NCBI RefSeq assembly: GCF_001625215.2
Contig: NC_030388.2
Coordinates: 23,796,558 to 23,860,557 of the forward strand
Reading direction: 5' to 3'
From: Daucus carota subsp. sativus
Taxonomy: Eukaryota > Streptophyta > Magnoliopsida > Apiales > Apiaceae
Length of the DNA: 64,000 nucleotides
The position numbers and the translations under genes were made by a program. This document shows positions 47,502 to 58,792 of the stretch, in pieces. The notes below the pieces were generated by a model. The model made no database searches and was not told where the DNA came from. It saw only the letters and a program-made list of their open reading frames with translations. How positions within the stretch are numbered: the first letter of the stretch is position 1; every line of letters starts with the position of its first letter.

Positions 47502-47804
47502 ATTAAAATTGTTATTGTCTTTGATGAAAAATTTTATTTGTAAAACTAAAAACTCTGTGAAATAATGGGTCCGCTAGATATTACAGTTGTAGTATGAAAA
47601 ATTTTGATTAAACTATCAAGTCATTTTGTGTAAAATTTTTGTAGGAGTTAGAGTATCTCCAAGAAATTCTCTATTCAAGTTCTCAAAGTGAAAAAAGAAA
47701 AAAGAAAGAGTCATATATTAATTAGAGTTCCCAGAGATTCTTAGTGGCTCTTAAAAAAGTTAAGAGCACATTCTTTCTCCTCTCTTTTAGGAGCCACGAC
47801 TAGG

Positions 47805-48046
47805 GGCCGTTTGGGTGAGCTTAAAATAAGTGCTTCTTACTTAAAATAAAAAAATGAAGTAAAAGTTAGAAGTTAGTTAAGACTTATAAGTGATTAAAGT
47901 GTTTGGGAAAAAAGTAGAAGTCGTGAAACAAAAGCTAAGAATTCTAGCTATTTATAAGTGCTCCTCGACTTTTTACACAAACGGTACGAATAAGTGCTTC
48001 TAACTTAAAACTTCAGAAGCGGGGCTTAAAAGCCCCCGCCAAACAC
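47805..48046. mobile_element. hAT-like MITE (242 bp)
   Basis: Left GGCCGTTTGGGTGAGCTTAAA and right TTAAAAGCCCCCGCCAAACACC are loosely inverse. The flanks cgactagg (47797-47804) and ccactagg (48047-48054) match at 7 of 8 bases. The interior holds inverted AAGTGCTTCTTACTTAAAA-type segments. Confidence 0.65.
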
Positions 48047-48239
48047 CCACTAGGTTCTTAACTTATTTTTATCAATAAAATAATTTCTCCTCCAACTCAT
48101 CCCCACTTTTGAATTTGAATCTTTGTTATAGTGGAGTCCAACATGAATAAAATATGACATATAAAAAAAATATAGAGAGCGTTGTTAAAGCTCACGCTCT
48201 TAACTTTGTACTAAATTAGTAAGAGTCATATTTTTCATA

Positions 48240-50852
48240 TCTATACTATACTATTAAAGCCGAAACATTAAAAGTTTGGTCGGTCGGTACGCGGGCTTTT
48301 ATACGGACTTTTGTAATTAACGGGCTCTAAACAGTCGGTACGCGGGCTTTTATATGGACTTTTATAATTAACGGGCTCTTATAATTAACGGGCTCTAAAC
48401 AAAATTAGTGGGCTTCAAACAAAATATAAACAAATACAAACATAAAACAAATATACAATCGCTTTTATACTATACTATTGAAGCCGGTCGGTCACGCGGG
48501 CTTTTATACGGACTTTTATAATTAGCGGGCTTCAAACAAAATTAGTGGGCTTCAAAAAAAATATAAACAAATCAAAATATAAAACAAATATAAGATCAAA
48601 ACATAAAACAAATATAAAACCTATTTGACTATACCAAAACTAAATTCAAATCTTAAAAAAATACTATACTATTAAAGCCGAAACATTATAAATTTGATCG
48701 GTCGATACACGGGCTTTTATACGGACTTTTATAATTAGCTGGTTTCAAAAAAAATTAGTGGGCTTCAAACAAAATATACACAAATCAAAACATAAAACAA
48801 ATATAATATCAAATCAGAAAATCAATATAGGACCTATTTGACTATACTAAAAACTAAAGTCAAATATTAAAAAATATATACCCATCCAATATCCATACTA
48901 TAATATTATTAAAATCGAAAAATTGAAAGTTTCCTCAGTTGGTACTTGAGCCAATACAGACCTATCTATATACCGACTTTTATAATTAACAGGTTCTAAA
49001 CAAAATTAGTGGGCTTAAAACAAAATATAAACAAATACAAATATAAAACAAATATACAATCGCTTTTATACTATACTATTGAAGTCGGTCGGTCACCCGG
49101 GCTTTTATACGGACTTTTATAATTAGCGGGTTTCAAACAAAATTAGTGGGTTTCAAAAAAAAAAATAAACAAATCAAAAACATAAAACAAATATACGATC
49201 AAAACATAAAACAAATATAAAACCTATTTGACTATACCAAAACTAAATTCAAATCTTAAAAAAATACTATACTATTAAAGCCGAAACATTAAAAATTTGA
49301 TCGGTCGATACACGGGCTTTTATACGGATTTTTATAATTAGCCGGTTTCAAACAAAATTAATGGGCTTCAAGCAAAATATACATAAATCAAAACATAAAA
49401 TAAATAGAATATCAAAACAGAAAACCAATATAGGACCTATTTGACTATACCAAAAACTAAAGTCAAACTTTAAAAAATATATACCCAATCATACTATATT
49501 ATTAAAATCGAAACAGTGAAAGTTTGCTCAGTCGGTACTTAAGCCAAAATACAGGCCTATTTATATACCAATTATTCTTTTCAATTAAAACATGTTTTTT
49601 ATATATATTTTCTAACAAATAAAACTCCATTATGTAAAATAACATCGAAAAACTCATTAATTACCTTTTTAACTAAAACACATTATCTTTTTAATATATT
49701 TCGACTAAAAAAACGGATCTTCTACAATTAACACGGGCTACATATATCATAATTTTATTCTCACAATAATATTAGTTTACTATACTATTAAAGCCGAAAC
49801 ATTAAAAATTTGATCGGTCGCTACTTGGGCCAAATTATGAGCCTACTTATATAATCAATTATCTTTTTAACTAAATCTATTATCTTTTTTTATATTTTTT
49901 AACTAAAAAAACTCAATTTTCTAAAATTAATATTGGACAACATGGCAACTACTTTTTTTAACTAAAGCACGTTATCTTTTTCAGAATCCTAATTTAAAAA
50001 TCGATTTTCCAAAAATAACACATGCAACATTCACATAAAAAAGATATTATATATCTATATTATTATACTATTAAAGCCGAAACATTGAAAGTTTGATCAG
50101 TCGGTACTTAGGCCAAAATACGGGCCTATCTATATACCAATTATTCTTTTTAATTAAAATATGTTATCTTTTTTATATATTTTCTAACTAAAAAAATTCC
50201 ATCATTTAAAATAACATCGAGAAACATAGTAATTACCTTTTTTAACTAAAACACGTTATCTTTTTTAAATTTCTTAACTAAAAAACGGATCTTCTACAAT
50301 TAACACGAGCTACATATTTACTATAATATTGTTAAATCCGAAACGAAAAGTTCAGTTAGTCGGTAGGTCAGTCGAGTTCGGTGAGCCGGTTGGTATTCGA
50401 CCACAAACCTCCTTAATTTATAACATGTTATAATATATATTTTATTATCTATTAAACCAAACATTTAGATTAGTATGATGGATTGATATTTGGTTTGACG
50501 TGTCTTTTTTAACTTAATATGTTCCATACTATATTATTAATTACTAATAATGAAATATTAAAAGATTGATCGGTTGATTTATATCTGATTTTATAGATCT
50601 TCTTAAATTATAACATGAAAAAAACCGTATTTTAACATTCTCAGTAAAATATATATACTCGACCTAATTTTTAATTAGCCATTTGACGAAATTAACTATT
50701 AAGAATTTTGTCATTAGTTAAATAAAAAATTTATTTAATCATATTATTCTATCATAATTTTATTCTCACAATAATATTAATTTAAGTTAAAATATATACG
50801 ATAAAATAGCAAATATTATAACCGCCCGTGCATTGCACGGGTTATAAGCTAG
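48240..50852 (+). mobile_element. Helitron with canonical ends and multiplied 5' segments (2.6 kb)
   Basis: Starts TCTATACTATACTATTAAAG and ends with the hairpin CCCGTGCATTGCACGGG (50825-50841), TTATAAG and CTAG (50849-50852). It is flanked by A (48239) and T (50853), the expected AT target. There is no Rep/helicase frame. Inside, the start motif ACTATACTATTRAAGCCG and relatives recur about nine times (48240, about 48470, 48662, 48894, 49070, 49265, 49492, 49780, 50057) before the single 3' end, so one element carries a stack of 5' ends. Confidence 0.85.
48468..49670 (+). repeat. Tandem duplication of about 600 bp inside the Helitron
   Basis: The ordered trio of sub-repeats (GAAGCCGGTCGGTCAC type, AAATTTGATCGGTCGATACACGG type, CTCAGT.GGTACTT.AGCCA type) at about 48468, 48661 and 48893 recurs in the same order at about 49069, 49265 and 49491. 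Confidence 0.75.
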
Positions 50853-51248
50853 TTATATTTAAAAGTCAATTATGAAACTTTTGGAGATAGCTCTTACGTG
50901 CCTAAAGAGTAATGATCTTTAGCATCAAGCCAAGATACTCATCTCATGAAAGGGCCTAATATACATGCTAGCCGATCAATCTCATCTCAGTCTATGAGAG
51001 TTTGAACCGAAACCAAACCAAACACCTTAGGCACATCATACTTATGCATGAACATATAGAGTCGCAACTTGCTAGTCATGTGGTTGGCGTCCTGAGACTT
51101 CTAGTTACTCTTGTATAGTTAATTTCTCCTGAAGCTTAAAAGCAAATATATCACAGATCGACTACGTAAGGCACATGCATCAAAATGGTGAATTCACAAT
51201 CAATCAACCCACATTTCACTTACCAACTGTTAGTTAAAGTTGATTAGG

Positions 51249-51427
51249 GCCGGATCAAGGATTCAAACTTTGGGGGCCACCAAGCAAATTTTTGAAAAAC
51301 ACCTATATATTTTTAAATTTTGTAGGGCACTTCTATACTTTTACAAAATTAAGAATGGTGAAAAAATGTTAAAAGAAAATTGAGGGGAACACGTATCCTC
51401 ATGCCTCTTCTTATATCCGCCCCTGCC
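51249..51427. mobile_element. GGGGCGGATC-type MITE in the upstream region of LTP copy A
   Basis: AGGGCCGGATCAAGGA at the left and TATCCGCCCCTG at the right resemble the ends of the hAT MITE at 41649, in the opposite orientation. The interior shares GAGGGGAACACGT and AAAATGTT blocks with it. Copy B of the duplication lacks it. An 8-bp duplication is not clear, so the left border is approximate. Confidence 0.65.
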
Positions 51428-51437
51428 CGTGATCATC

Positions 51438-51445
51438 CTATAAAT
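51438..51445 (+). promoter_or_regulatory. TATA box of LTP copy A
   Basis: CTATAAATA about 65 bases before the ATG, conserved with the other copy and in a suitable place for a short leader. Confidence 0.5.
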
Positions 51446-51505
51446 ACTACCTTGTCTATCTGCAGAACCTATCCTATACATTTGTGTTCACAGAGATATA
51501 TACTA

Positions 51506-51960
51506 ATGGCTAGAATTTGTTACTTGGTGATACTGTTGGTGGTGACAGCCCATATCATGGTGAAGAAAGGGGAGGCTTCTATATGCGGTGAACCCGCGGT
51601 GCAACAAACAGGAGCCGAGTGCAATAGTTTTATTGCAGGGCATCAGCCGGAGCCATCTGGTCAGTGCTGCGACGCGTATAGAGCTGTGTATTCGTAGCTC
51701 AAGACGAGGGCGTAAAGGAGGGAATACTGTTCGTGCGCCCATAGTGTGATTTCTCAGTATCCTGATTCTGCTGCTCGTATTCCACGAATCGATTCTCTCC
51801 CTGAAAAATGTGGACTTCCTTTCCTGTTTTCTGGTGATCCTAAATTTGACTGCAATACGTAAGTCTATCTCTCATTATTTGTGATCAATTTCCATTCAAA
51901 ATACATAAATAAACTTGACGTTACTAATTTCTTCTTGAATAATACTGCAGCATAAACTGA
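51506..51960 (+). pseudogene. Type-1 non-specific lipid transfer protein, copy A (two in-frame stops)
   Basis: Exon 1 is 51506-51858 with donor GTAAGT; a tiny exon 2 (51951-51960) supplies the last codons. A signal peptide (MARICYLVILLVVTAHIM) precedes a domain with the LTP cysteine pattern C, C, CC, CxC, C, C, all eight present (SICGE, AECNS, GQCCDA, YCSCAH, EKCG, FDCN). LTPs are secreted and carry acyl lipids to cuticle or defence sites. TAG at 51695-51697 stands where copy B has CAG, and TAA at 51713-51715 where copy B has GAA. Both lie mid-protein, before the CxC motif. The signal peptide and splice sites are otherwise intact, so the loss looks recent. Confidence 0.85.
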
Positions 51961-52828
51961 TGTCCGAGTTGGATCGCGAGGTCGGAGGGCAAACAATAAT
52001 GTTATGGCTAATTGTATGAGGGTTATTAATAAATAAATAAATAATAAATATGATAATGCCACAAGGACGTGGATTCGGAATAAAAGGAGTGTAACACTCG
52101 ATCCGATGTGTAACTTTTATTTTTTTTGATAATATCTAAGTATGTTGACATGGGTTGCTAGTAATGCAGTATACATCTTGATGTGTTATTTAATCATTTT
52201 CATAGAGTATATAATTGACAACTCGAAGTTGCACACTCGACGGCATGATTTGAGATCTTTTTCATCCGGATTATAGTAGCATATAACTCAATGGTCTATA
52301 TTTGATTCTATTGAAAACGATTACAAATCTTCTAGGATTGTGAATGCTTGATAAAAAAAAGTAACTTTGAGCCGTGTATTCAAACGAATTTTATAATTCT
52401 TTAAAAACTACGTGAAGGAAAATATTAGGTACCTAGAAAATATTTCCATATATTTTTTCAAATTTAGTTAGTAATGTATGATTGATTTTACTTATACTAA
52501 TAATAATGAGATTTTATGCATATAAACTTTTCTTGTTATTTGAAATAAAAAAGTACTTACACAAAAAGAAAATATTAATACACGATAAAAACTAATATGA
52601 GAGATAAGCCAACCCGAGCTTTGTTAACGACATGTACAGTCGTACAAAGCAGTTGTTAACCATCTATACGCTCACGATCTATACGCTCTTTCATATATGA
52701 AAAGAAAACATTCCACGGTCTCTGTCTAAACGAGTCATAGATCATGCACATAAAATTTCTAGAATTGATATTTTTATATTATAAAAAAATAGTCGATATC
52801 AATCACTTGTCAAGAATCCTGATCCAGT

Positions 52829-52829
<1 letters not shown>

Positions 52830-52906
<77 letters not shown>
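52830..52906. repeat. Long (TA)n microsatellite
   Basis: About 77 bp of uninterrupted TA. The matching site in duplication copy B (about 56984-56996) has only a few TA steps, so the tract expanded after the duplication. Confidence 0.95.
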
Positions 52907-52908
<2 letters not shown>

Positions 52909-53109
52909 TTTTTTACGGAAATGGCTTATAACCTTATAAATTAGTAGCAGGGACGACAAAGAATAAACTCTTAAACATTTGAGCTATCCAACCCTGCTCA
53001 TCAATATATATTCATTTAATTCTATTTTTCTTGTTTCATACGAATAAAATAAATCGAAAGTGGTATTACTTTATCCCATTGATATTGTTTGGGTTTCATA
53101 TTTATATCC

Positions 53110-53460
53110 TACTACATATTATATATAGGAGTAGTTTGGTGTAACTTAAAAAAAAGTGTTTATTATTTGTGGAAGTGGGACATAACTTTATTATATAATG
53201 ATAAATTATTATAAATTATTTTTTAAAGTGATCCTCTACGTACTTGAAAAATTAAATTTAAAAAATAAAAATAAGTCATTAAAAAAATTAGAATTTTCAA
53301 TTTCTCAGATTTTGACTTATAAGTCGGAAATTAACTTATATGTTCGTTACACAAACGATTCGAGTAAGCTGCTTTTAGGCTTATAAACCCAGCCAAACAC
53401 CTTTAAATTGTTTGTTAATATCTAGAAAAATATTTATGGGTTGGGAAACGATTGCATCCA
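53110..53460. mobile_element. Insertion in duplication copy A, probable hAT-like MITE
   Basis: Absent from copy B, where TATATCCTA runs straight into ATTCAGAAACGAAG. The likely element core starts TAGTTTGGTGTAACTTAAAA (about 53132) and ends TTTATAAACCCAGCCAAACACC near 53402, with GCTTTTAGGCTTATAAACC subterminal sequence similar to the MITE at 47805. Borders are approximate. Confidence 0.5.
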
Positions 53461-54357
53461 ATTAATTCGGAGACGAAATTATCATATATAGTGAGGACTG
53501 TCAGGCAAGTTTACTCTTATCATTATCTTGATGTGATGAATTTTGTGTTGATTAAATTATGAATGTGATTTATCCGAATATTTAATTCTCAAAAGAAGTC
53601 TCGACGTTGGAAACCGATAGACTATCCTTGAAGATTTAAATAGATTTTGACGTCGATATCATCAGTATTTTTTTGGAATTTGATGGAAGAAGTATTTAAA
53701 ATTGTCGAATATCAAAGGATTTTTTAGAAGTATCTAAAATCTCTCAGTTCTGGTCTAACATAAACTTGGTATAATTTTAGAAGAACTGCAAAATAGCAAG
53801 CTCAAATATACACATTTTGTATAGCACTATAAAATGAAAAAGGATGATGGAGAGAGGCGTACCTTAAAATCTTACAATATGATCATCAATTCTTTTAAGT
53901 GAAAGATTCCTTACCACAAGAAAATCTTCGAAAGAGAATTGATAAATACCTTTAATATCGAAAGAACAATTTACACTTCGTAGCGAAATAAGTCCCCACC
54001 GATCCATCCATCAAAATTTTATAAACCATGATCCTCTTAAATATAAGGTACACCAACAGAGGAACAAAGAAAAAAACGAGGTGTGCAATATATGACAACA
54101 CGTAAAGCGAGATATAAAAAAAAAAAAAAGCAAGTCGTGCTGATAACATATTATGTAATAATATATGTAGAAAGAAAGTTGAGAGAGCTAGACGAGAGAA
54201 AATAAGTAGACATGATTGTATTATTCATCTCATCACATTGCAAGCTCAAGAAAAGTCAAAAGTCACATACATTATTGATAGGTCAATCGAAGAGCCAAAA
54301 GTCAACAGTTAGATAATATTTGACATAATTTGTTAGTAACACACAAATATTTAATAA

Positions 54358-54358
<1 letters not shown>

Positions 54359-54393
<35 letters not shown>
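54359..54393. repeat. (TA)n microsatellite
   Basis: About 35 bp of TA steps in the spacer between the two LTP copies. Confidence 0.9.
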
Positions 54394-54395
<2 letters not shown>

Positions 54396-54808
54396 TTATT
54401 TTGGTTTAAAATATATATACATACATTTATTTTGGATTAATGAAATCTGGTTAATTAATGAGTAAGTACGTATCTAATTAACTTTTTAAAGAGAGTAAGC
54501 TAAAGTTTAAAAAATCAAATTTTAAACTTTAAACTGATCGAGTTGACAAATGGGAAACGTGACTTTCAAGTTTCAAGTCATCGATTTAGAACAGAAAGTT
54601 AATTTATGCAAAGGAATATGCGAGAACTGCTGTCAAGAGCTAGGATCCCTCACAAAAGCTAAAAAGGAAGAGTTAGGATCCCTCACAAAAGCCGAAAAGA
54701 ACTCGTTTCGCTGAACTTATAACTTAACGTGATTTATTTGATAAGTTGAAAGTTTAAAATGTTTGTTTGTGTAATTTTAACTTATTAATGATTTATGAGT
54801 TATTAAAA

Positions 54809-54809
<1 letters not shown>

Positions 54810-54859
<50 letters not shown>
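54810..54859. repeat. (ATA)n trinucleotide microsatellite
   Basis: About 16 AAT/ATA units in the spacer between the two LTP copies. Confidence 0.9.
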
Positions 54860-54861
<2 letters not shown>

Positions 54862-55550
54862 TGATTTATGGGTAAATACTAAATAATGATTTATGGTTAA
54901 TTTTTATCAAAAAAAATTCAAAATAATTAAGTCACCGAAAAATGTATCTCAAACTAACTTTTGGCTTCCCGTTTTGCTAAACTTATGACTTACGACTTGA
55001 CTTATGAGATAGGCCGGGAGTTGTAATCTTAACTTATTTTATATAACATATCAATATAACCATTATATGTTTACATCAAGATCGGTGCAGCTTACAACAA
55101 GCCAGGCCATAAATATTCAATGGTTTCATGTAATCTTAAGCATCAAGCCAAGAACTCATACACATATACGTGAACTTATCTCATGAAAGGGCCTAATATA
55201 CATGTCTTCAACCCTAGCCGATCAATCTCATCTTATTCGAGTTTAAACCGAAATCAAACCAAACACCATAGCCACATCATACTCATGCATCAGTACATAT
55301 ACAGTCGCAACTTGCTAGTCATGTGGTTGGCGTCCTAACTTCTATTTACTCTTGTATACTTAATTTCTCCTCAAGCCTAAAAGCAAATATATAACAGATC
55401 GACTACGTAAGGCACATGCATCAAAATGGTGATTTCACAATTAATCAACCCACATTTCACTTAACCAACTGTTAGTTAAAGTTGATATACAACACATGAC
55501 CAAAAAAATAAAAAAAGTTGAAATAGAACAAATTATTTCCCCTGCTCATC

Positions 55551-55559
55551 CTATAAATA
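55551..55559 (+). promoter_or_regulatory. TATA box of LTP copy B
   Basis: CTATAAATA, same spacing to the ATG as in copy A. Confidence 0.5.
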
Positions 55560-55618
55560 CTACCTTGTCTATCTGCATTACCTATCCTCCACATTTGTAT
55601 TCACACAGATATATACTA

Positions 55619-56080
55619 ATGGCTAGAATTTGTTACTTGGCGATACTGTTGGTGGTGACAGCCCATATCATGGTCAAGAAAGGGGAGGCTTCTATATGCG
55701 ATGAACCTGCGGGTGCAACAAACAGGAGCCGAGTGCAATAGTTTTACTGGAGGGCATCAGCCGGAGCCATCTGGTCAGTGCTGCGACGCGTATAGAGCAG
55801 TGCGTTCGCAGCTCAAGACGAGGGCAGAAAGGAGGGAATACTGTTCGTGCGCCCATAGTGTGATTGCTCAGTATCCTGATTCGGCTGCTCGTATTCCACG
55901 AATTGATTCTCTCCCTGGAAAATGTGGAGTTCCTTTTCTGTTTTCGGGTGATCCTAAATTTGACTGCAATACGTAAGTCTGTCTCTCATTATTTGTGATA
56001 AATTTCCATTCGAAATACATAAGTAAACTTAAACTTGACGTTACTAATTTCTTCTTGAATAATACTGCAGCTTAAACTGA
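55619..56080 (+). pseudogene. Type-1 non-specific lipid transfer protein, copy B (frameshifted)
   Basis: Same layout as copy A: exon 1 55619-55972, exon 2 56071-56080. The signal peptide MARICYLAILLVVTAHIM and the first cysteine are in frame. One extra G in the GCGGG run at about 55710-55713 (copy A has GCGG) then shifts the frame and gives an early stop near 55741. Downstream the sequence is still open in the shifted frame, with all remaining cysteine motifs (GQCCDA, YCSCAH, GKCG, FDCN) and without the two stops of copy A. A single-base sequencing or assembly error could also explain this lesion, so copy B may be functional in the living plant. Confidence 0.8.
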
Positions 56081-57452
56081 TGCACGAGTTGTATTGAGTT
56101 GGATCGAACAATAATGTTATGGCTAATTGTATGAGCGTTATTTATAAATAGGATATTGAATAAAATGAGTGTAACACTCCGATGTGTAACTTATATTTTT
56201 TTCTGATAATATCTAAGTATGTTGACATGTGTTGCTCGTAATGCAATATACATCTTGATGTGTCGCTTAATCATTTTCAAAGAGTATATTATTGACAACT
56301 GGAAATACCACATTCGACTGAATGATTTGAGATTTTTTCCATGCGGATTATAGTAGCATATAATTCAATGGTCCAGATCTGATTCTGTTGAAAACGATCA
56401 CGAATCTTCTAGGATTGTGAACGCTAGATAGAAAAAAGTAACTTCAGCTATGTATTGAAACAAATGTTATAAATTTTCAAAAATTACATGAAAAGGAACG
56501 GCGGAAATCTGTATGTGCTAAGAAGTTCCACTCATCTGATCATAGGTGAAATCAAATCCCTTCGCGCCAGAAATTTCGCCTTGGCTTCAGTTCCGGAAGG
56601 AACGGAAAATGTTAGGTACGCCTAGAAAATATTTTTTCAAATTTAGTTAGTAATGTTTGATTAATTCTACTTATATTAATAATAATAAGATTTTATGCAT
56701 ATAAACTTGTCTTGTCATTTGAATAGAAAAATTTGACGCAGAAAGAAAATATTAATACACAAAAAAAACTAATATAGGAGATAAGCAAAGCCAAGCTGTT
56801 GTTAACGATCTGCACTGAACAGTTGTCAACGATCTATACGCTCTTTCATACACGAAAAGAAAATATTCCAGAGTCTCTGTCTAAACGAGCCATAGATCAT
56901 GCACATAAAACCTCTAGAATTGATGTTTTTCTATTATAAAAAAAATAGTCGATATCGATCACTTGTCAAGAATCCTCATCCAGTTAATATATATTCTTTT
57001 TCTTTTTTTACAAGTATGACTACCTTACAAATTAGTACCTGGGACGACAGATTATACACTCTTAACCATTTGAGTTATCCAACCATCCTCTTCAATATAT
57101 ATATTCTTGTAATTTCATTTTTCTTGTTTCTGACTGGTTAGGATGCTTACACATACGAATAAAATAAATCGAAAGTGGTATTACTTTCCCCATCGATATT
57201 GTTTGGGTTCCATATTTATATCCTAATTCAGAAACGAAGTTATCATATTGAGGATTGGCAAGCAGGTTTACACTTATCTTATCTTGATGTGATGAATTTT
57301 GTGTTGATTAAATTACAAATGTGATTTATTCGAATATTTAATTCTCGAAGGAAGTCTCGACATTGTAAACTGTTCGACTATCATTGAAGATTTAAATAGA
57401 TTTTGACGCCGATATAATCAGTATTTTTTTTTTTTGGAATTTGACGGAAGAA

Positions 57453-58792
57453 CTCTAGCTCACAACTCGGGTCAATCTATCATTCCTGATGACTTCTGAC
57501 TTAAAAAAAAACTGATTTTGTTCTATTCATTTGAAATTCTGCTAAGTTCCATTTCAGATTCTCAACACCATGATAAACCTTGAGAGAAAATTACTCTTTA
57601 TCCCACGAACTTCATTGAGAAGAAAAATTCAGAATTAAGTACAATTATTCAAGATTCTGGGTCGTTTTTTTTTTATTTAAGTTGTTTCGTGTATTTTAAT
57701 TTATTTTTCAAAAGACTTCCACTTATCATATATATGTTCTAAAGCAGCTTAATTTCAATTTAACGTTGTATATTTTTCTTAATTTATCCAAGGTCTCTAA
57801 TTATCAACATTAGCATTATTCAGTTTTATTATGTATAAAATACTCTTTAAATATGAAATGAGTAATGCATTGTTCGCGCATCTGGTGGAAGAGAAAGACA
57901 TTTATTTGTTTGAGAAAAGAATATTTTGTACTCTGGGAAAATTCTTGCATATGGTCAACAAGAATAATAATATTCATCGTACAGAAGAGAAATATTTTAT
58001 TATATATAAAGTTAGGCAATTTAAGGGTAAAAAGTGATAATGTTTATGCTAGCACAAGAATAAGAAGGCACGCTAAGTAGGCTTGGATGAGGATTAGCTC
58101 GAGTGTTACCGTTATGAGGATTGATTCAGTGATCTTTGTAATATATGATTATGTACATTTTATTAATAATAACTCAGGCAGAGTTATCATTAGATATCGA
58201 CCCTAAACTTGTATTGCGAGAATAAACAAGTTGTTACAAGTATGTCAGAGATGATGTGACAACCGAATTCTTTAGAGGCGGGTTTGGGAATATCACATTG
58301 AAATTTTATGTTGAAAATAAATATTATTATTTTACATCTTAATATACGTGTTCAAAAATTAAACATTAATCAAAATGAAACAGAAAGAATATATATCTAT
58401 TCATTTCCTTCGCTCCTTCATGAAATAATCTAGTATTATAATAAATATTAGTTTCTTTATTAAAAACAACTTGTACTATCGAGTTTTATCATGATTTAAT
58501 TAAATCTTTCTTTTAATAATTTAAACTTACACATTTTTCTATTTTTCTTAAACAATACATTTTTTTTTGAAGAAAAACAAACAATACATTTTTCTATTCT
58601 AATATCTTTAGGATGAGCCATAATTAATTGGGAATTTGGGATATTCTGATGTGATCAGTTTCCAATCCTTAAACCCTGGGCCAAGAGAAGCTTCACTCAA
58701 TGTACCTAAAACCCTAGCTGTCGTCGTGTGTCTCTTATCATATCCAATTTAATTGAAGCACAAAGTTCAATTTTAGTGAAGGAAAGACAGAG
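57453..58792. other. Intergenic spacer and promoter of the FAM136A-like gene
   Basis: AT-rich, with overlapping frames at 57816-58080 that show no protein signature. The leader of the next gene probably starts near 58680 (AAACCCTAGCTGTCGTCG). Confidence 0.4.

Larger units (their letters stand above)
50909..53692 (+). repeat. Segmental duplication, copy A (lipid-transfer-protein locus)
   Basis: Aligns by eye with 55128-57452 from the CATCAAGCCAAGA block upstream, through the LTP gene and its 3' flank, to the GATTTAAATAGATTTTGACG block. Copy A carries three insertions absent from copy B: about 51249-51427, the (TA)n tract at 52830, and about 53110-53460. Confidence 0.85.
55128..57452 (+). repeat. 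Segmental duplication, copy B (lipid-transfer-protein locus)
   Basis: Direct-orientation partner of 50909-53692, about 1.4 kb after copy A ends. It has its own 104-bp insertion at about 56493-56605 flanked by AAGGAACGG direct repeats. Confidence 0.85.

Noticed and set aside
52744..52944. A 66-codon frame with a long Ile-Tyr repeat
   Set aside because: It is only the translation of the (TA)n microsatellite.
57816..58080. Overlapping frames on both strands in the spacer before the FAM136A-like gene
   Set aside because: All are short and mutually overlapping, with no start context or family match.
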